DNA of 64,000 bases, taken from contig JAHRFE010000024.1 of assembly GCA_019084245.1 (NCBI GenBank), forward strand, positions 62,001-126,000. Direction: 5' to 3'. Shown here piece by piece: positions 27,836 through 36,442 of this stretch (positions are counted from its first letter, which is position 1; every line of letters begins with the position of its first letter). Origin of the DNA: Hoeflea sp. (GTDB lineage: Bacteria; Pseudomonadota; Alphaproteobacteria; Rhizobiales; Rhizobiaceae). The notes below the pieces were generated by a model. It ran no database searches and was not told the DNA's origin. It saw only the letters and a program-made list of their open reading frames with translations. The translations under genes were made by a program, and so were the position numbers.

Positions 27836-28861
27836 CTATTTGAGAATTGTGGTCTCAGGGAGAAAGGCGCGGACAACAAATGCAAATGTCAGTTCATGCG
27901 CATGGTTCTCGCCATTGCGGGTCACCGCAACGCTTCCAATCTCGCGACCGCTTTCGATATCGCCCGTGTCAAGCACCGAGCGGACGCCCGGAACCCATTC
28001 GATTGCGATGCCGTCGCTCTCGAACCTGCCTTCGCGCCGCAACTTGTCGAGGGAAATAGCCAGGGGTTGGGGCAGATCGCGGACCAGTACCACATAGGAC
28101 AGCGGCGCTATGCCCTCCGGCATGGGGCCGCGATAGAGAAATGGCACAGCGGAACTGTCATAACCGGCGTAGGGATTGCGGCCGTAATCGCGCATGCCCG
28201 GATTGTTGGGCACCAGCACCTCGCCGTCGGGATGCGCGTCCCGAAAGCTTTGCCAGGATTGCAGCCGCGAGGGAATGACTTCCAGCCGGGCGCCGGTTCT
28301 CGACCCTGTGATCGCTTCACCGGTGAATTGCTGCCACCAGCTCTCGGTCTCGCGGTCATACATGACCAGATCCGAGTTGCGCAGCTTGCCGGTGGTGCCG
28401 AACGTGGTTTCCTGCCCATCGACGGTGCGATCAAAAACAATGGCTGCGTTGCAGAGCGGGCAGTAGGTCACCGAGATCGGCCGGCCGGCAAGGGTGTCGT
28501 TGACGATTTCATGCCAGATCATGATGCGCAGCGGATAGGCGCGTACCTCGCCGCCAATCTCGACCGACATCACCGGTTCCTTTGCGTCAAGCCCCGCGGC
28601 GTCGGAGACCGGCAAGAAGGCCGGATCATCGATCGGCGGAATGCCATCCCTGGGAGGGCCGCCGGACATGATGCTCGCGAAATCGATGTTGGATCTGGAA
28701 AAATCGGTGGTCCAGCCCTCGGCCCGCCAGCGGTCGGGCTCTGCAGCGGCACTGATCGCCGATAGCGCGAGACACAGGGCCGCCAACAGCGTGATGACGA
28801 CGGTGCCTGAGCGTTCTGCAAGTCCGGCGGATGCCGGTTCGGGAAAGTTGAAGCCTGCCAT
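27836..28861 (-). CDS. DUF3179 domain protein, exported
   Basis: A 341-residue protein with an N-terminal hydrophobic segment (VVITLLAALCLALSAISAAA) that is either a signal peptide or anchor. The DUF3179 signature is clear: RIMIWHEIVNDTLAG, ISVTYCPLCNAAIVFDR with a CxxC pair, and LVPNNPGMRDYGRNPY. The family is widespread and uncharacterised; the CPLC motif suggests metal or redox chemistry. The ATG at 28861 is chosen over a TTG twelve codons upstream. Confidence 0.85.
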   Translation of the reverse strand: MAGFNFPEPASAGLAERSGTVVITLLAALCLALSAISAAAEPDRWRAEGWTTDFSRSNIDFASIMSGGPPRDGIPPIDDPAFLPVSDAAGLDAKEPVMSVEIGGEVRAYPLRIMIWHEIVNDTLAGRPISVTYCPLCNAAIVFDRTVDGQETTFGTTGKLRNSDLVMYDRETESWWQQFTGEAITGSRTGARLEVIPSRLQSWQSFRDAHPDGEVLVPNNPGMRDYGRNPYAGYDSSAVPFLYRGPMPEGIAPLSYVVLVRDLPQPLAISLDKLRREGRFESDGIAIEWVPGVRSVLDTGDIESGREIGSVAVTRNGENHAHELTFAFVVRAFLPETTILK

Positions 28862-29049
28862 GGATCGATGATCCGGCAAGACCGGGCCAGACGCCAATCA
28901 AGCCCGCTCACATTTGCTTGAGCTACGCCTTCAGATCTGAGGCGTGCAACAACTGAACTCAAGTGCCCGCGACATCCACCTTCGCGACCCATTGCTGCTG
29001 CGGCGGCAACGGGTTGCGGAGCAGGGACCGGTTCCTCTGTCCTCGGGGC

Positions 29050-29496
29050 TCACGTGCCATCCCGCTGGTCTTCGCCGCGTGCCAGCATCTCCATGCAGGT
29101 CACCATGCTTTCGGGCACGGGCAGGGACCGCACCTGGGCGGGCGTGAACCAGCCGACTTCCCTGGCGTCGTCCTGCGCCACCGGGTTTCCTCCGGGATCG
29201 TCGACCCGGAACACGGTCAGGAAGAAATGCGAGGCGCCGCCGGGGTCGTCTGCGCCCAGATCGAAGGTGGCAAAGGGCCGCGGATTGGTGGCCCTGAGGC
29301 CCGTTTCCTCATGGAGCTCGCGCAGGGCGGCGTCCTCCAGCGCCTCGTCCGGATCGACGCGCCCGCCCGGAAACGCATACATGTGCTGGGCCGGCGGGTT
29401 GCCGCGCAGCACCAGCAGGAACCTGCCTTCGCGCTCGATCGCCACCGAGACGGCAAGCGCCGGGCCTGTGGTGCCTGATCCTGTCTTGATGTTCAT
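29050..29496 (-). CDS. NUDIX hydrolase
   Basis: A 148-residue NUDIX protein. The Nudix box starts at PGGRVDPDEALEDAALRELH and ends EETGL, matching G-x5-E-x7-R-E-U-x-E-E-x-G-U. NUDIX enzymes hydrolyse nucleoside diphosphates linked to another group; the substrate here is unknown, with ADP-ribose or dinucleotides possible. The start is 10 bases from a 69-bp direct repeat that carries the beginning of the SRAP gene, showing that NUDIX and SRAP were once neighbours in divergent order. Confidence 0.87.
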   Translation of the reverse strand: MNIKTGSGTTGPALAVSVAIEREGRFLLVLRGNPPAQHMYAFPGGRVDPDEALEDAALRELHEETGLRATNPRPFATFDLGADDPGGASHFFLTVFRVDDPGGNPVAQDDAREVGWFTPAQVRSLPVPESMVTCMEMLARGEDQRDGT

Positions 29497-29505
29497 TGCT
29501 TGGCT

Positions 29506-29574
29506 CTCCGGGAATCCTGCGCCGTGGATCGGCAATGTGTGGCCGTTTTTCGCTGACTGCAACGCCTGATGAGG
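29506..29574 (+). pseudogene. Duplicated 5' end of the SRAP (yedK) gene, left copy
   Basis: These 69 bases match 32891-32959 at 61 positions by hand alignment, with no gap. They include ATG at 29535 and the first codons MCGRFSLTATP of the SRAP protein, with ~29 bases of upstream sequence. After 29574 the similarity is lost and the frame runs on without SRAP residues to 29714. It is a remnant flanking the DevBCA cassette. Confidence 0.85.
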
Positions 29575-29713
29575 GACAGACAGTATCGAGAAAACCGAGC
29601 CCGGCTTTCCTGGTCGCGGACAGCAATGCCAGGAGTTCGCATTGCGAAAACATTCCAATCAAACTATGTATTGGGCTTGTTCCCACCCCGGGACGCGAGA
29701 ATCGGAATTCGTG

Positions 29714-30952
29714 ATGACTGTTCCACCTGACGCTGACTTGCCACTTCATGTTGTCGGGCAAGAGTTCGGCAGGCAGCAAGTGACCCGGCGGCGTTTGCGG
29801 TTTCACAAGCGCTACCTTCTGGTGTTTCTGATCCCTGTCTTCATGTTCTCGGGCGGGGTCATTGGAATGTACTACCAGCCTGTCGCCTTGCAGAAGTTCT
29901 ACGCCCTGACCGGATTGCAACCTGGCGGCGGTGCGACGAAGCCGATCGCCTTGCCGCCGGATATGGAACTGCCGAAAGAGATGGCGGCGACCATGCAGGC
30001 AACCGATGTTGTCGGTTTGGCGCGGCTGACGCCGCGTGGCGATGTGTCGATCGTGGCGCCGCCCTACGGCGCTGGCGACGCGCGCATCGCCGAGGTGCTG
30101 GTGAGCATCGGCGACCGCGTTGAAAAGGGCGCGGTGGTGGCGCGGCTCGACAATCGCGGCCAGCTGGAAGGCGCGGTGCTGCAAGCTCAGGCGAATGTTG
30201 CCGTGCGTGAAGCGGCCTTGGTCCAGACCACGGAGTCGGTCAAAAACTCGCAAGCTGAAGCTCTCGCCGCGCTGGAGCAGGCGCGCAGTACCAGCATGGA
30301 AGCGGCGGCCGAACTTGAGCGCTCCAAGGCCCTGTTCGACCGCGGCGTGATCACCCAGGCCTCGCTCGATTCGCTCGTCGCGGCCGAACGTCAGGCGGGT
30401 CTCGCGGTGCAGAAAGCCGAGGCGACGCTGTCGCGCTTTGCAAGCCAGGAAGCCGAGTTGCAGCCTGACGTCATCGTCGCCGCGCGCAATCTCGACGCAG
30501 CGAAGGCGGATCTCGCCCGCGCCGAGCAGGATCTGATCCGGTCCGCGGTTCTGGCGCCGATCAGCGGCGTGGTGCTCGATTCGATGGCCAATCCGGGAGA
30601 GCGCCCTCCCAGCAACGGCATCATGCAGATCGGCGACACCGATCAGATGATGGCCGAGGTGGAGGTCTATCAGGACCGGATCGCAAATGTCGCCGTTGGG
30701 CAACCGGTGGAGCTTGCCGCTGTCGCCATCGGCCAGACGCTGCAGGGCCGGGTCAAATCCATCGGCCTGACCGTCGGACGCCAGGGCCTGCTGTCGGATG
30801 ACACCGCTGCCAATACCGATGCGCGGGTGATCAAGGTGATGGTTGAACTGGACGCGGCTTCCTCCAGGGTCGCGGCGCGTTACACCAATCTCGAAGTCAT
30901 CGCCCGCATCGACACCCGCACCCTGGCGCCCGCTGCCAAGAGCAATCCATGA
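29714..30952 (+). CDS. devB: DevB-type membrane fusion (HlyD-like) protein of an ABC exporter
   Basis: About 412 residues. One N-terminal membrane anchor (YLLVFLIPVFMFSGGVIGMYY, residues ~33-52) is followed by a periplasmic HlyD body: a lipoyl/barrel half (VSIGDRVEKGAVVARLDN), a long helical hairpin rich in Ala, Glu and Gln, and the second half with LIRSAVLAPISGVVLD. The following permease and ATPase identify the DevBCA group, first known for glycolipid export in cyanobacterial heterocysts. Start ATG at 29714 (GTG at 29711 possible). Its stop overlaps the permease start by four bases. Substrate unknown. Confidence 0.85.
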   Translation: MTVPPDADLPLHVVGQEFGRQQVTRRRLRFHKRYLLVFLIPVFMFSGGVIGMYYQPVALQKFYALTGLQPGGGATKPIALPPDMELPKEMAATMQATDVVGLARLTPRGDVSIVAPPYGAGDARIAEVLVSIGDRVEKGAVVARLDNRGQLEGAVLQAQANVAVREAALVQTTESVKNSQAEALAALEQARSTSMEAAAELERSKALFDRGVITQASLDSLVAAERQAGLAVQKAEATLSRFASQEAELQPDVIVAARNLDAAKADLARAEQDLIRSAVLAPISGVVLDSMANPGERPPSNGIMQIGDTDQMMAEVEVYQDRIANVAVGQPVELAAVAIGQTLQGRVKSIGLTVGRQGLLSDDTAANTDARVIKVMVELDAASSRVAARYTNLEVIARIDTRTLAPAAKSNP

Positions 30953-32121
30953 ACCGCTTGCTGCAATGGCTGTTCGGGCGGCTGCCGATCGGCTGGCTGC
31001 AACTGACCCACAGCCGCACCCGCTTCGCCGCTGCCATCGCCGGGGTCGCCTTCGCCAATGTCCTGGTGTTCGTCCAGCTCGGCATCATGAACTCGATGGC
31101 GACGGCAACATTGAAGCCCTACGAGTTCTTCACAGCCGACATCATGATCTCCGCTTCCGACGCCAATTCCCTGACGGAGGGCGGCAATGTCGCGCGGCAA
31201 TGGCTGTTCCAGGCGCAGGCCGATCCGGAGGTGACGCTCGGCACCGGCATTTTTGTCGGCAACACCAGCTGGCCGCGCCCGACCAAGACGCTGGGGCTCA
31301 CCAGTTTCGGCATCGATCCGACGCTGCCGGATTTTCTGAGCCCCGTGCTCAAACCAAAACTCGCGACGCTTCAACTGAGCGATTCGGGCATTCTGGACAT
31401 GGCCACCCGCGGACTGCCACCTGAAGAGGCGGCCGCGATCCGCCCACAGACCCCGGCTTCCTTCGAGGTGACCGGCAAGACACTGACGCTCTACGACACG
31501 TTCCAGGGTGGCGGCGGATTTGGCGGCGACGGGTATCTGATCATGTCGGATCAGACATTCCTGTCGCTGTATCCGGCGCGCCGGTCGGCAGCGCCCGATC
31601 ACATTCTGCTCAAGGTGGCGCCCGGAGCGGACCCGGAAACGGTGTCGGCCCGGCTTCGGGAACTGATCTCGGACAAGTCCCTGCGGATCCGATCCTACGC
31701 CCAGGCCAAGGCGGACGACCTGAAATACCAGCAAACCAAACGGCCGACCGGGATCATATTCGGCTTCGGCGTGATCATCGGTGTGCTGGTCGGCATCGTC
31801 ATCGTCTATCAGGTGCTCTCGACCGACGTGGCCGATCATCTGTCCGAATATGCGACCTTCAAGGCGATGGGCTATCCGCAGAAGTTCTTCCTCGGCATAG
31901 TCTTCGAAGAGGCGCTGATCCTGGCCGTGTTCGGATTTGTTCCCGGCGTGATCGTCGGCACCGGACTGCTGGCCGGCATGAAAAAAGCCACCAATCTGCC
32001 CTTGGCGATGACGTGGGACATGGCCGTGATCGTGCTGATCGGAACGCTGGTCGCCTGTTCGCTGTCTGGCGCCATCGCCACCCGCAGGCTGGCGGCGGCC
32101 GATCCGGCTGACTTGTTTTGA
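30949..32121 (+). CDS. devC: DevC-type FtsX-like ABC permease
   Basis: A 390-residue permease with one membrane segment near the N-terminus (AAAIAGVAFANVLVFVQLG), a ~230-residue periplasmic domain, and three C-terminal segments (residues ~265-290, 320-345, 360-380), the MacB/FtsX topology. The N-terminal LPIGWLQLTHSRTRFAAAI is typical of DevC. It overlaps devB (ATGA) and precedes the ATPase by 10 bases, forming a complete tripartite exporter except for the outer membrane channel, which is not encoded here. Confidence 0.86.
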   Translation: MNRLLQWLFGRLPIGWLQLTHSRTRFAAAIAGVAFANVLVFVQLGIMNSMATATLKPYEFFTADIMISASDANSLTEGGNVARQWLFQAQADPEVTLGTGIFVGNTSWPRPTKTLGLTSFGIDPTLPDFLSPVLKPKLATLQLSDSGILDMATRGLPPEEAAAIRPQTPASFEVTGKTLTLYDTFQGGGGFGGDGYLIMSDQTFLSLYPARRSAAPDHILLKVAPGADPETVSARLRELISDKSLRIRSYAQAKADDLKYQQTKRPTGIIFGFGVIIGVLVGIVIVYQVLSTDVADHLSEYATFKAMGYPQKFFLGIVFEEALILAVFGFVPGVIVGTGLLAGMKKATNLPLAMTWDMAVIVLIGTLVACSLSGAIATRRLAAADPADLF

Positions 32122-32131
32122 GGGGTGGGCG

Positions 32132-32836
32132 ATGAGCGATGACGCGCCGATCAATGTCGTTGGCCTGAACCATTGGTTCGGCGCCGGCGAAGCCCGCAAG
32201 CAGGCGCTGTTTGACATCGATCTCAAGGTGGCGCGGGGAAGCCTGACCGTGCTGATGGGGCCGTCGGGCTCGGGCAAGACAACGGTGCTGACGCTGATGG
32301 GCTGCCTGCGCGACCTGCAGGACGGCTCGATCAACCTGCTCGGGCATGAGCTGATGGGGGCGGGCACTGCGCTCAACGAGGCGCTAAGGCGCCGGCTCGG
32401 CTTCATCTTTCAGGCGCACAATCTGCACGGCAGCCTGACCGCGATGCAGAACGTGCAGATGGGGCTGCAGGTCCATCGCCTCGATGATCCGAAGGCCGAA
32501 CAGGAGGCCGCGCGCCATGCCCTGTCGCTGCTCGGGCTTTCGGACCGGCTGGATTATCTGCCTGCCAATCTGTCGGGCGGGCAGAAGCAGCGGGTGGCGG
32601 TGGCCCGGGCGCTGGTTGGCAATCCCGACATCGTTTTCGCCGATGAGCCGACAGCGGCGCTGGACAAGGAGAGCGGCTTGAATGTGGTGGCGATGCTCAG
32701 GAAACTGGGACAAAAGCGCGGCACCACGACAGTGATGGTGACCCACGACAACCGCATCCTGGAACTGGCCGACCGTATCGTCACGCTGGAAGACGGACGG
32801 ATCGTGTCCGACAGAATGGTCAACCCGTCCGTTTAG
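32132..32836 (+). CDS. devA: DevA-type ABC exporter ATPase
   Basis: A 234-residue ABC ATPase of the MacB/LolD/DevA type. Walker A is GPSGSGKTT, the Q-loop region is FIFQAHNLHGSLT, the signature is LSGGQKQRVAVARAL, and Walker B is IVFADEPTAALD followed by a His switch in VMVTHDNR. It powers the DevB/DevC exporter. The codon use is like its neighbours, so the cassette probably came from a related genome or moved within this one. Confidence 0.9.
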   Translation: MSDDAPINVVGLNHWFGAGEARKQALFDIDLKVARGSLTVLMGPSGSGKTTVLTLMGCLRDLQDGSINLLGHELMGAGTALNEALRRRLGFIFQAHNLHGSLTAMQNVQMGLQVHRLDDPKAEQEAARHALSLLGLSDRLDYLPANLSGGQKQRVAVARALVGNPDIVFADEPTAALDKESGLNVVAMLRKLGQKRGTTTVMVTHDNRILELADRIVTLEDGRIVSDRMVNPSV

Positions 32837-32890
32837 CTCGCCCGCTGTTGGCGTGTCGGACGCTTGCGCCGAGCCGCTCGCTTCTTGACC

Positions 32891-32959
32891 CTCCGGAAAT
32901 CCTCAGCCATGGATTGGCAATGTGTGGCCGTTTCTCGCTGACTGCAACGCCCCATGAGG
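32891..32959 (+). repeat. Right copy of the 69-bp direct repeat (5' end of SRAP gene)
   Basis: The intact counterpart of 29506-29574, comprising the upstream region and first 13 codons of the SRAP gene. The two copies enclose about 3.3 kb with devBCA. Confidence 0.85.
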
Positions 32960-33714
32960 TGCAGGAGATGTTCGGGCTCGAGGAGATCGAGGATTTCCCG
33001 GCGCGCTACAACATTGCGCCGACCCAGCCGATCCTGATCGTGGCCGGCGACCGCCGCCGCGCGGAGGGCGACAACCGCACCGACCGCCGGGCGCTTCTGG
33101 CGCGCTGGGGGTTTTTGCCGGGCTGGGTCAAGGACCCGTCGGAGTTTCCGCTTCTGATCAATGCGCGCTCGGAGACGGCCGCCGAGAAGGCCTCGTTCCG
33201 CGCCGCCATGCGCCACCGCCGGGTGCTGGTCGCGGCCTCGGGGTTCTATGAATGGCGCCGGCCGCCCAAGGGCTCCAAGCAGAAATCCACGCCCTACTGG
33301 ATCAGGCCCCGGGCTGGCGGCATCGTCGCCTTCGCCGGGCTGATGGAAACCTATATGAGCGCCGACGGGGCGGAAATCGACACGGCTGCGATCCTGACGG
33401 TGGGTCCCAACCGCGAGGTGGCGCCGATTCACGACCGGATGCCGGTGGTGATCGATCCGCAGGATTTCTCGCGCTGGCTCGACTGCCTCAATCAGGAGCC
33501 ACGGCATGTCGCCGATCTCATGGCGCCGGCGCCGGACGGTTATTTCGAGGCGATCCGCGTCTCCGACCTTGTCAACAAGGTCGCCAATGCCGGCCCGGAG
33601 GTGCAGGCGCCGGCGACGGAGGCCGCGCCTGTGGAAGAACCTTCAAAGCCCGCCAAACGCGCGCCAAAACCCAAAGCGGCGGATGGTCCGCCCGACCAGA
33701 TGAAACTGTTCTAG
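32920..33714 (+). CDS. yedK: SRAP/HMCES-type abasic site processing protein
   Basis: A 264-residue SRAP domain protein. The mature N-terminus MCGRFSLTATP exposes Cys2, which forms a covalent thiazolidine link with abasic sites in single-stranded DNA. Other landmarks are PARYNIAPTQP, LINARSETAAEKASF, CRVLVAASGFYEWR-like GFYEWRRP, and the His in APIHDRMPVVI. The C-terminal ~45 residues are a basic/Pro/Ala tail (KPAKRAPKPKAADG). ATG at 32920 is fixed by the family N-terminus. It is followed five bases later by the LysE exporter gene. Confidence 0.93.
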   Translation: MCGRFSLTATPHEVQEMFGLEEIEDFPARYNIAPTQPILIVAGDRRRAEGDNRTDRRALLARWGFLPGWVKDPSEFPLLINARSETAAEKASFRAAMRHRRVLVAASGFYEWRRPPKGSKQKSTPYWIRPRAGGIVAFAGLMETYMSADGAEIDTAAILTVGPNREVAPIHDRMPVVIDPQDFSRWLDCLNQEPRHVADLMAPAPDGYFEAIRVSDLVNKVANAGPEVQAPATEAAPVEEPSKPAKRAPKPKAADGPPDQMKLF

Positions 33715-33719
33715 ATCCC

Positions 33720-34343
33720 ATGTCCCCCTTACTCGCCCCCGCCATCGCCGGGCTCCTGCTCGGCGGCTCGCTGATCATCGCCATCGGCGCGCAGAATGCC
33801 TTCATCCTCAGACAGGGGCTGCTCAGGCAGCATGTGTTCATCCTGTGCCTGATCTGCGCCCTGTCGGACGCGGCGCTGATCGGGCTCGGCGTCGCCGGCC
33901 TTGGCGCGATCATTTCCTCATCCCAGGTGCTGATCGCCGTTGTCACGCTCGGCGGCGCGGCGTTCCTGGCGGTCTATGCGGTGATGGCGCTGAGGCGGGC
34001 GCTCCGGCCGTCGGGGCTCGAGGCGGCAAGGACCGGGCCGGGCTCGCTCAAGGCCGCTGTGCTGATGTGCCTGGCCTTCACCTTTCTCAACCCGCATGTC
34101 TATCTCGACACCGTGCTGCTCGTGGGCGGCTTGAGCGCGCGCTACGAGGGGACAGCGCGGCTGGCCTTTGCCATCGGCGCGATGTCGGCTTCGTTCCTGT
34201 GGTTCTTCGGCCTCGGCTATGGCGCGCGCGTGCTCGAGCCCCTGTTCAAGCGGCCCTCGGCCTGGCGGGTGCTCGACGGGCTGATCGCGGCCGTGATGGC
34301 GCTTTTGTCAGCGTCGCTGATGTACCGGTTTTTTACCGGCTGA
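33720..34343 (+). CDS. LysE/ArgO-type amino acid exporter
   Basis: A 207-residue membrane protein with six expected segments. The family motif GAQNAFILRQGL is at residues ~23-34 and NPHVYLDTVLLVG near 120-132, as in ArgO/LysE. These export basic amino acids. The start ATG at 33720 lies just after the SRAP stop; the frame upstream is shadow of that gene. A candidate promoter for cysS lies within 20 bases of its stop. Confidence 0.88.
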   Translation: MSPLLAPAIAGLLLGGSLIIAIGAQNAFILRQGLLRQHVFILCLICALSDAALIGLGVAGLGAIISSSQVLIAVVTLGGAAFLAVYAVMALRRALRPSGLEAARTGPGSLKAAVLMCLAFTFLNPHVYLDTVLLVGGLSARYEGTARLAFAIGAMSASFLWFFGLGYGARVLEPLFKRPSAWRVLDGLIAAVMALLSASLMYRFFTG

Positions 34344-34360
34344 GCCCGCCGCCCCCCATC

Positions 34361-34389
34361 TTGACCGGACCCGCGCAATCGGGGATAAG
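34361..34389 (+). promoter_or_regulatory. Candidate promoter of the cysS leader
   Basis: TTGACC (34361-34366) and GATAAG (34384-34389) with exactly 17 bases between. A start point 6-7 bases beyond the -10 box falls on or next to the A of the leader ATG at 34396, so the transcript would be leaderless, as for the trp leader of Sinorhizobium. Transcription start is predicted, not measured. Confidence 0.5.
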
Positions 34390-34395
34390 ACCAGC

Positions 34396-34452
34396 ATGAA
34401 AACGGCACAGGGCGTCCGCGCCACCTGCATCTGCGGCATCATTATTCGCTAG
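34396..34452 (+). CDS. 18-residue leader peptide with two Cys codons, upstream of cysS
   Basis: The reading frame encodes MKTAQGVRATCICGIIIR and ends in TAG. Two TGC codons occur close together (Thr-Cys-Ile-Cys) in a peptide that is otherwise short and of no recognised family, and the gene 84 bases downstream is cysteinyl-tRNA synthetase. A ribosome stalled at the Cys codons could alter folding of the downstream RNA. Coding by such a short frame cannot be proven by reading; position, promoter fit and codon content are the evidence. Confidence 0.5.
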   Translation: MKTAQGVRATCICGIIIR

Positions 34453-34476
34453 CTCACCGCTGGCTCGGCCGTTTTC
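34398..34476 (+). promoter_or_regulatory. Possible attenuator fold in the cysS leader
   Basis: GAAAACGGC (34398-34406, overlapping the leader ATG) is perfectly complementary to GCCGTTTTC (34468-34476), just after the leader stop; the latter is followed by the pyrimidine-rich GTCTTCTTTCAC. CGGC at 34434-34437, next to the Cys codons, could compete for part of the same 3' segment. A GC palindrome (CCCGGGCCCGGG, 34504-34515) lies just before the cysS ribosome binding site. Confidence 0.45.
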
Positions 34477-34536
34477 GTCTTCTTTCACAAACAGGACAAA
34501 CGACCCGGGCCCGGGGGCCGGCATCGGGGAGTTGAC

Positions 34537-36150
34537 ATGAGCGAGCTCAAGTTCTGGAACACGCTGACGCGGGTCAAGGAAGAGTTTCGGCCTATCGATG
34601 AGAAGAATGTCCGCATGTATGTCTGCGGCCCGACGGTCTATGATTTCGCCCATATCGGCAATGCAAGGCCGGTGATCGTGTTCGACGTGCTCTACCGGCT
34701 GTTGCGCCATGTCTATGGCGAGAGCCACGTCACCTATGTGCGCAACATCACCGACGTCGACGACAAGATCAACGCCCGGGCGCTTCGCGATTATCCCGAC
34801 CTGCCGCTCAACGAGGCGATCGCCAAGGTCACGGAAAAAACCGCCGACCGCTTCCACAAGGATGCGGCCGCACTCGGCTGCCTGCCGCCCACCCACGAGC
34901 CGCGTGCCACCGCCCATATCGATGGGATGGTGAAAATGATCCAGGCGCTGATCGACAAGGGCAACGCCTATGTCACCTCCGGCCGCGAGGGCCGCGAGGT
35001 GCTGTTTGCGGTGGGCTCGATGCCCGATTATGGCAAGCTGTCGAACCGCAAGCTCGAGGACCAGCAGGCCGGCGCCCGCATCGCGGTGGAGGCGCACAAG
35101 CGCAACCCGGCCGATTTCGTGCTGTGGAAGGAGAGCATGTCCTCCGAGCCTGGTTGGGATGGTGAATTCACGCCTGCTCCATCCGAAGGTTGGGAAGCTG
35201 AATTTGTTATTTCAGAACATGAAAGAAGGGCTATTGGCGCGAACAGCCGAATCATCACCATCCACGGCCGCCCAGGCTGGCACATCGAATGCTCGGTGAT
35301 GAGCGAGCATCATCTGGGTGAGACCTTCGACATCCACGGCGGCGGGCTGGACCTGATCTTCCCCCACCACGAAAACGAGATCGCCCAGTCCTGCTGCGCC
35401 CATGGCACCGAGCGGATGGCGAACCTGTGGATGCACAACGGCTTCCTGCAGGTCGAGGGCCGGAAGATGTCCAAGTCGGAGGGCAATTTCGTCACGATTG
35501 CGGAATTGCTGGAGACGGAGAAGTTCGGCGGACGGAAGTGGCCGGGCGAGGTGCTGCGGCTGGCGATGCTGATGACGCATTATCGGGAGCCGATTGATTT
35601 CAGCGTAAAGCGGCTGGAGGAGGCGGAGGCAACGATCGAAAAGTATAGGAAAGCCTTGGATATCCTCTTGGCTGCAGACGCAGTTGCTGCGAATTCCGCA
35701 GCCCGGAGTTATCGAATTGTGGCTCCGTGGGCTGATCCTGAAGAGGAAAAACTATCGGCTGGACCAAGCATCGGCCTGTCATTGATGGACGACGTCGGCC
35801 TTCCATTGATGGACGATTTGAATACGCCGAATCTGAAGAGATTCTTGGATCACTCGTCTCGCGCTATAAGAGAGGGAGACTTCAACCTCACTGATGGAGC
35901 AACGCGGGTCGAGGTTTATACATTCATTGCTCTCTTGAACCTCGCAGGCATCTTCTTTTCGGATGATACTGATGTGGATACAGATGCATTGACCGAAAAA
36001 ATCAACCAACGCCTCGCCTTCATCGCCGCCAAGAACTGGGCCGAGGCCGACAGGCTCCGCGACGAGTTGCTGGAGCAGGGCATTCAGCTCAAGGACGGCA
36101 AGGATCCTCAGACCGGCGAGCGGGTGACCACCTGGGAGGTGCGGCGGTGA
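34537..36150 (+). CDS. cysS: cysteinyl-tRNA synthetase, unusually long and mosaic
   Basis: A 537-residue CysRS; the family is commonly about 460-480. Class I motifs are present: HIGNARP (residue ~41) and KMSKSEGN (~312), and Zn ligands at VCGPTVY, GWHIECS and HHENE. Two stretches differ from the usual protein: ~35 extra residues between EPGWD and GRPGWHIEC (about 35155-35262), and ~120 residues around 35637-36000. Both are visibly poorer in G+C than the flanks and use codons the neighbours avoid. The frame stays intact and the core motifs are kept, so the enzyme is probably functional. GGGGAG precedes the ATG. Confidence 0.93.
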   Translation: MSELKFWNTLTRVKEEFRPIDEKNVRMYVCGPTVYDFAHIGNARPVIVFDVLYRLLRHVYGESHVTYVRNITDVDDKINARALRDYPDLPLNEAIAKVTEKTADRFHKDAAALGCLPPTHEPRATAHIDGMVKMIQALIDKGNAYVTSGREGREVLFAVGSMPDYGKLSNRKLEDQQAGARIAVEAHKRNPADFVLWKESMSSEPGWDGEFTPAPSEGWEAEFVISEHERRAIGANSRIITIHGRPGWHIECSVMSEHHLGETFDIHGGGLDLIFPHHENEIAQSCCAHGTERMANLWMHNGFLQVEGRKMSKSEGNFVTIAELLETEKFGGRKWPGEVLRLAMLMTHYREPIDFSVKRLEEAEATIEKYRKALDILLAADAVAANSAARSYRIVAPWADPEEEKLSAGPSIGLSLMDDVGLPLMDDLNTPNLKRFLDHSSRAIREGDFNLTDGATRVEVYTFIALLNLAGIFFSDDTDVDTDALTEKINQRLAFIAAKNWAEADRLRDELLEQGIQLKDGKDPQTGERVTTWEVRR

Positions 36151-36382
36151 GCGGCGGGCTTTACCCCCCTCTGTCGGCTACGCCGACATCTCCCCCGCAA
36201 GGGGGGAGATTGAGGGTCGCGCGTTCAACCGCTTCCTCAGGCTTACATTCGCTTTCAGTCTGCATTTCCGTTGCAAATGCAGTTTGGTTGGCGGGGCGGG
36301 ATCTTGCCGCTCGCCGCTCTCCCCCCTTGCGGGGGAGATGTCACGCAGTGACAGAGGGGGGTGTGTTGCCGCACCGGGAAGT
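36131..36382 (+). repeat. 252-bp palindromic repeat unit, copy A
   Basis: It begins inside the last codons of cysS and contains CCCCCCTCTGTCGGC...CCGACATCTCCCCCGC and, ~150 bases on, the inverted counterpart CTCCCCCCTTGCGGG...GACAGAGGGGGG. This arm sequence is a common intergenic palindrome of Rhizobiales genomes as I recall. The same 252 bases recur at 36443-36694. Confidence 0.85.
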
Positions 36383-36442
36383 GCGGCTGCTTGACCGGAT
36401 CCAAGCCAGGAACTGGCCCCAAACCGACTCTGTTCGGAGTAG

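Noticed and set aside
29535-29714. Independent small gene starting MCGRFSLTATP
   Set aside because: Its first codons are a copy of the SRAP gene start; the rest has no SRAP residues and no other support, so it is treated as a remnant.
32132-32836. LolD or MacB identity for the ABC ATPase
   Set aside because: The partner permease has a single FtsX domain of DevC type and the fusion protein is HlyD/DevB-like, so a DevBCA assignment fits better.
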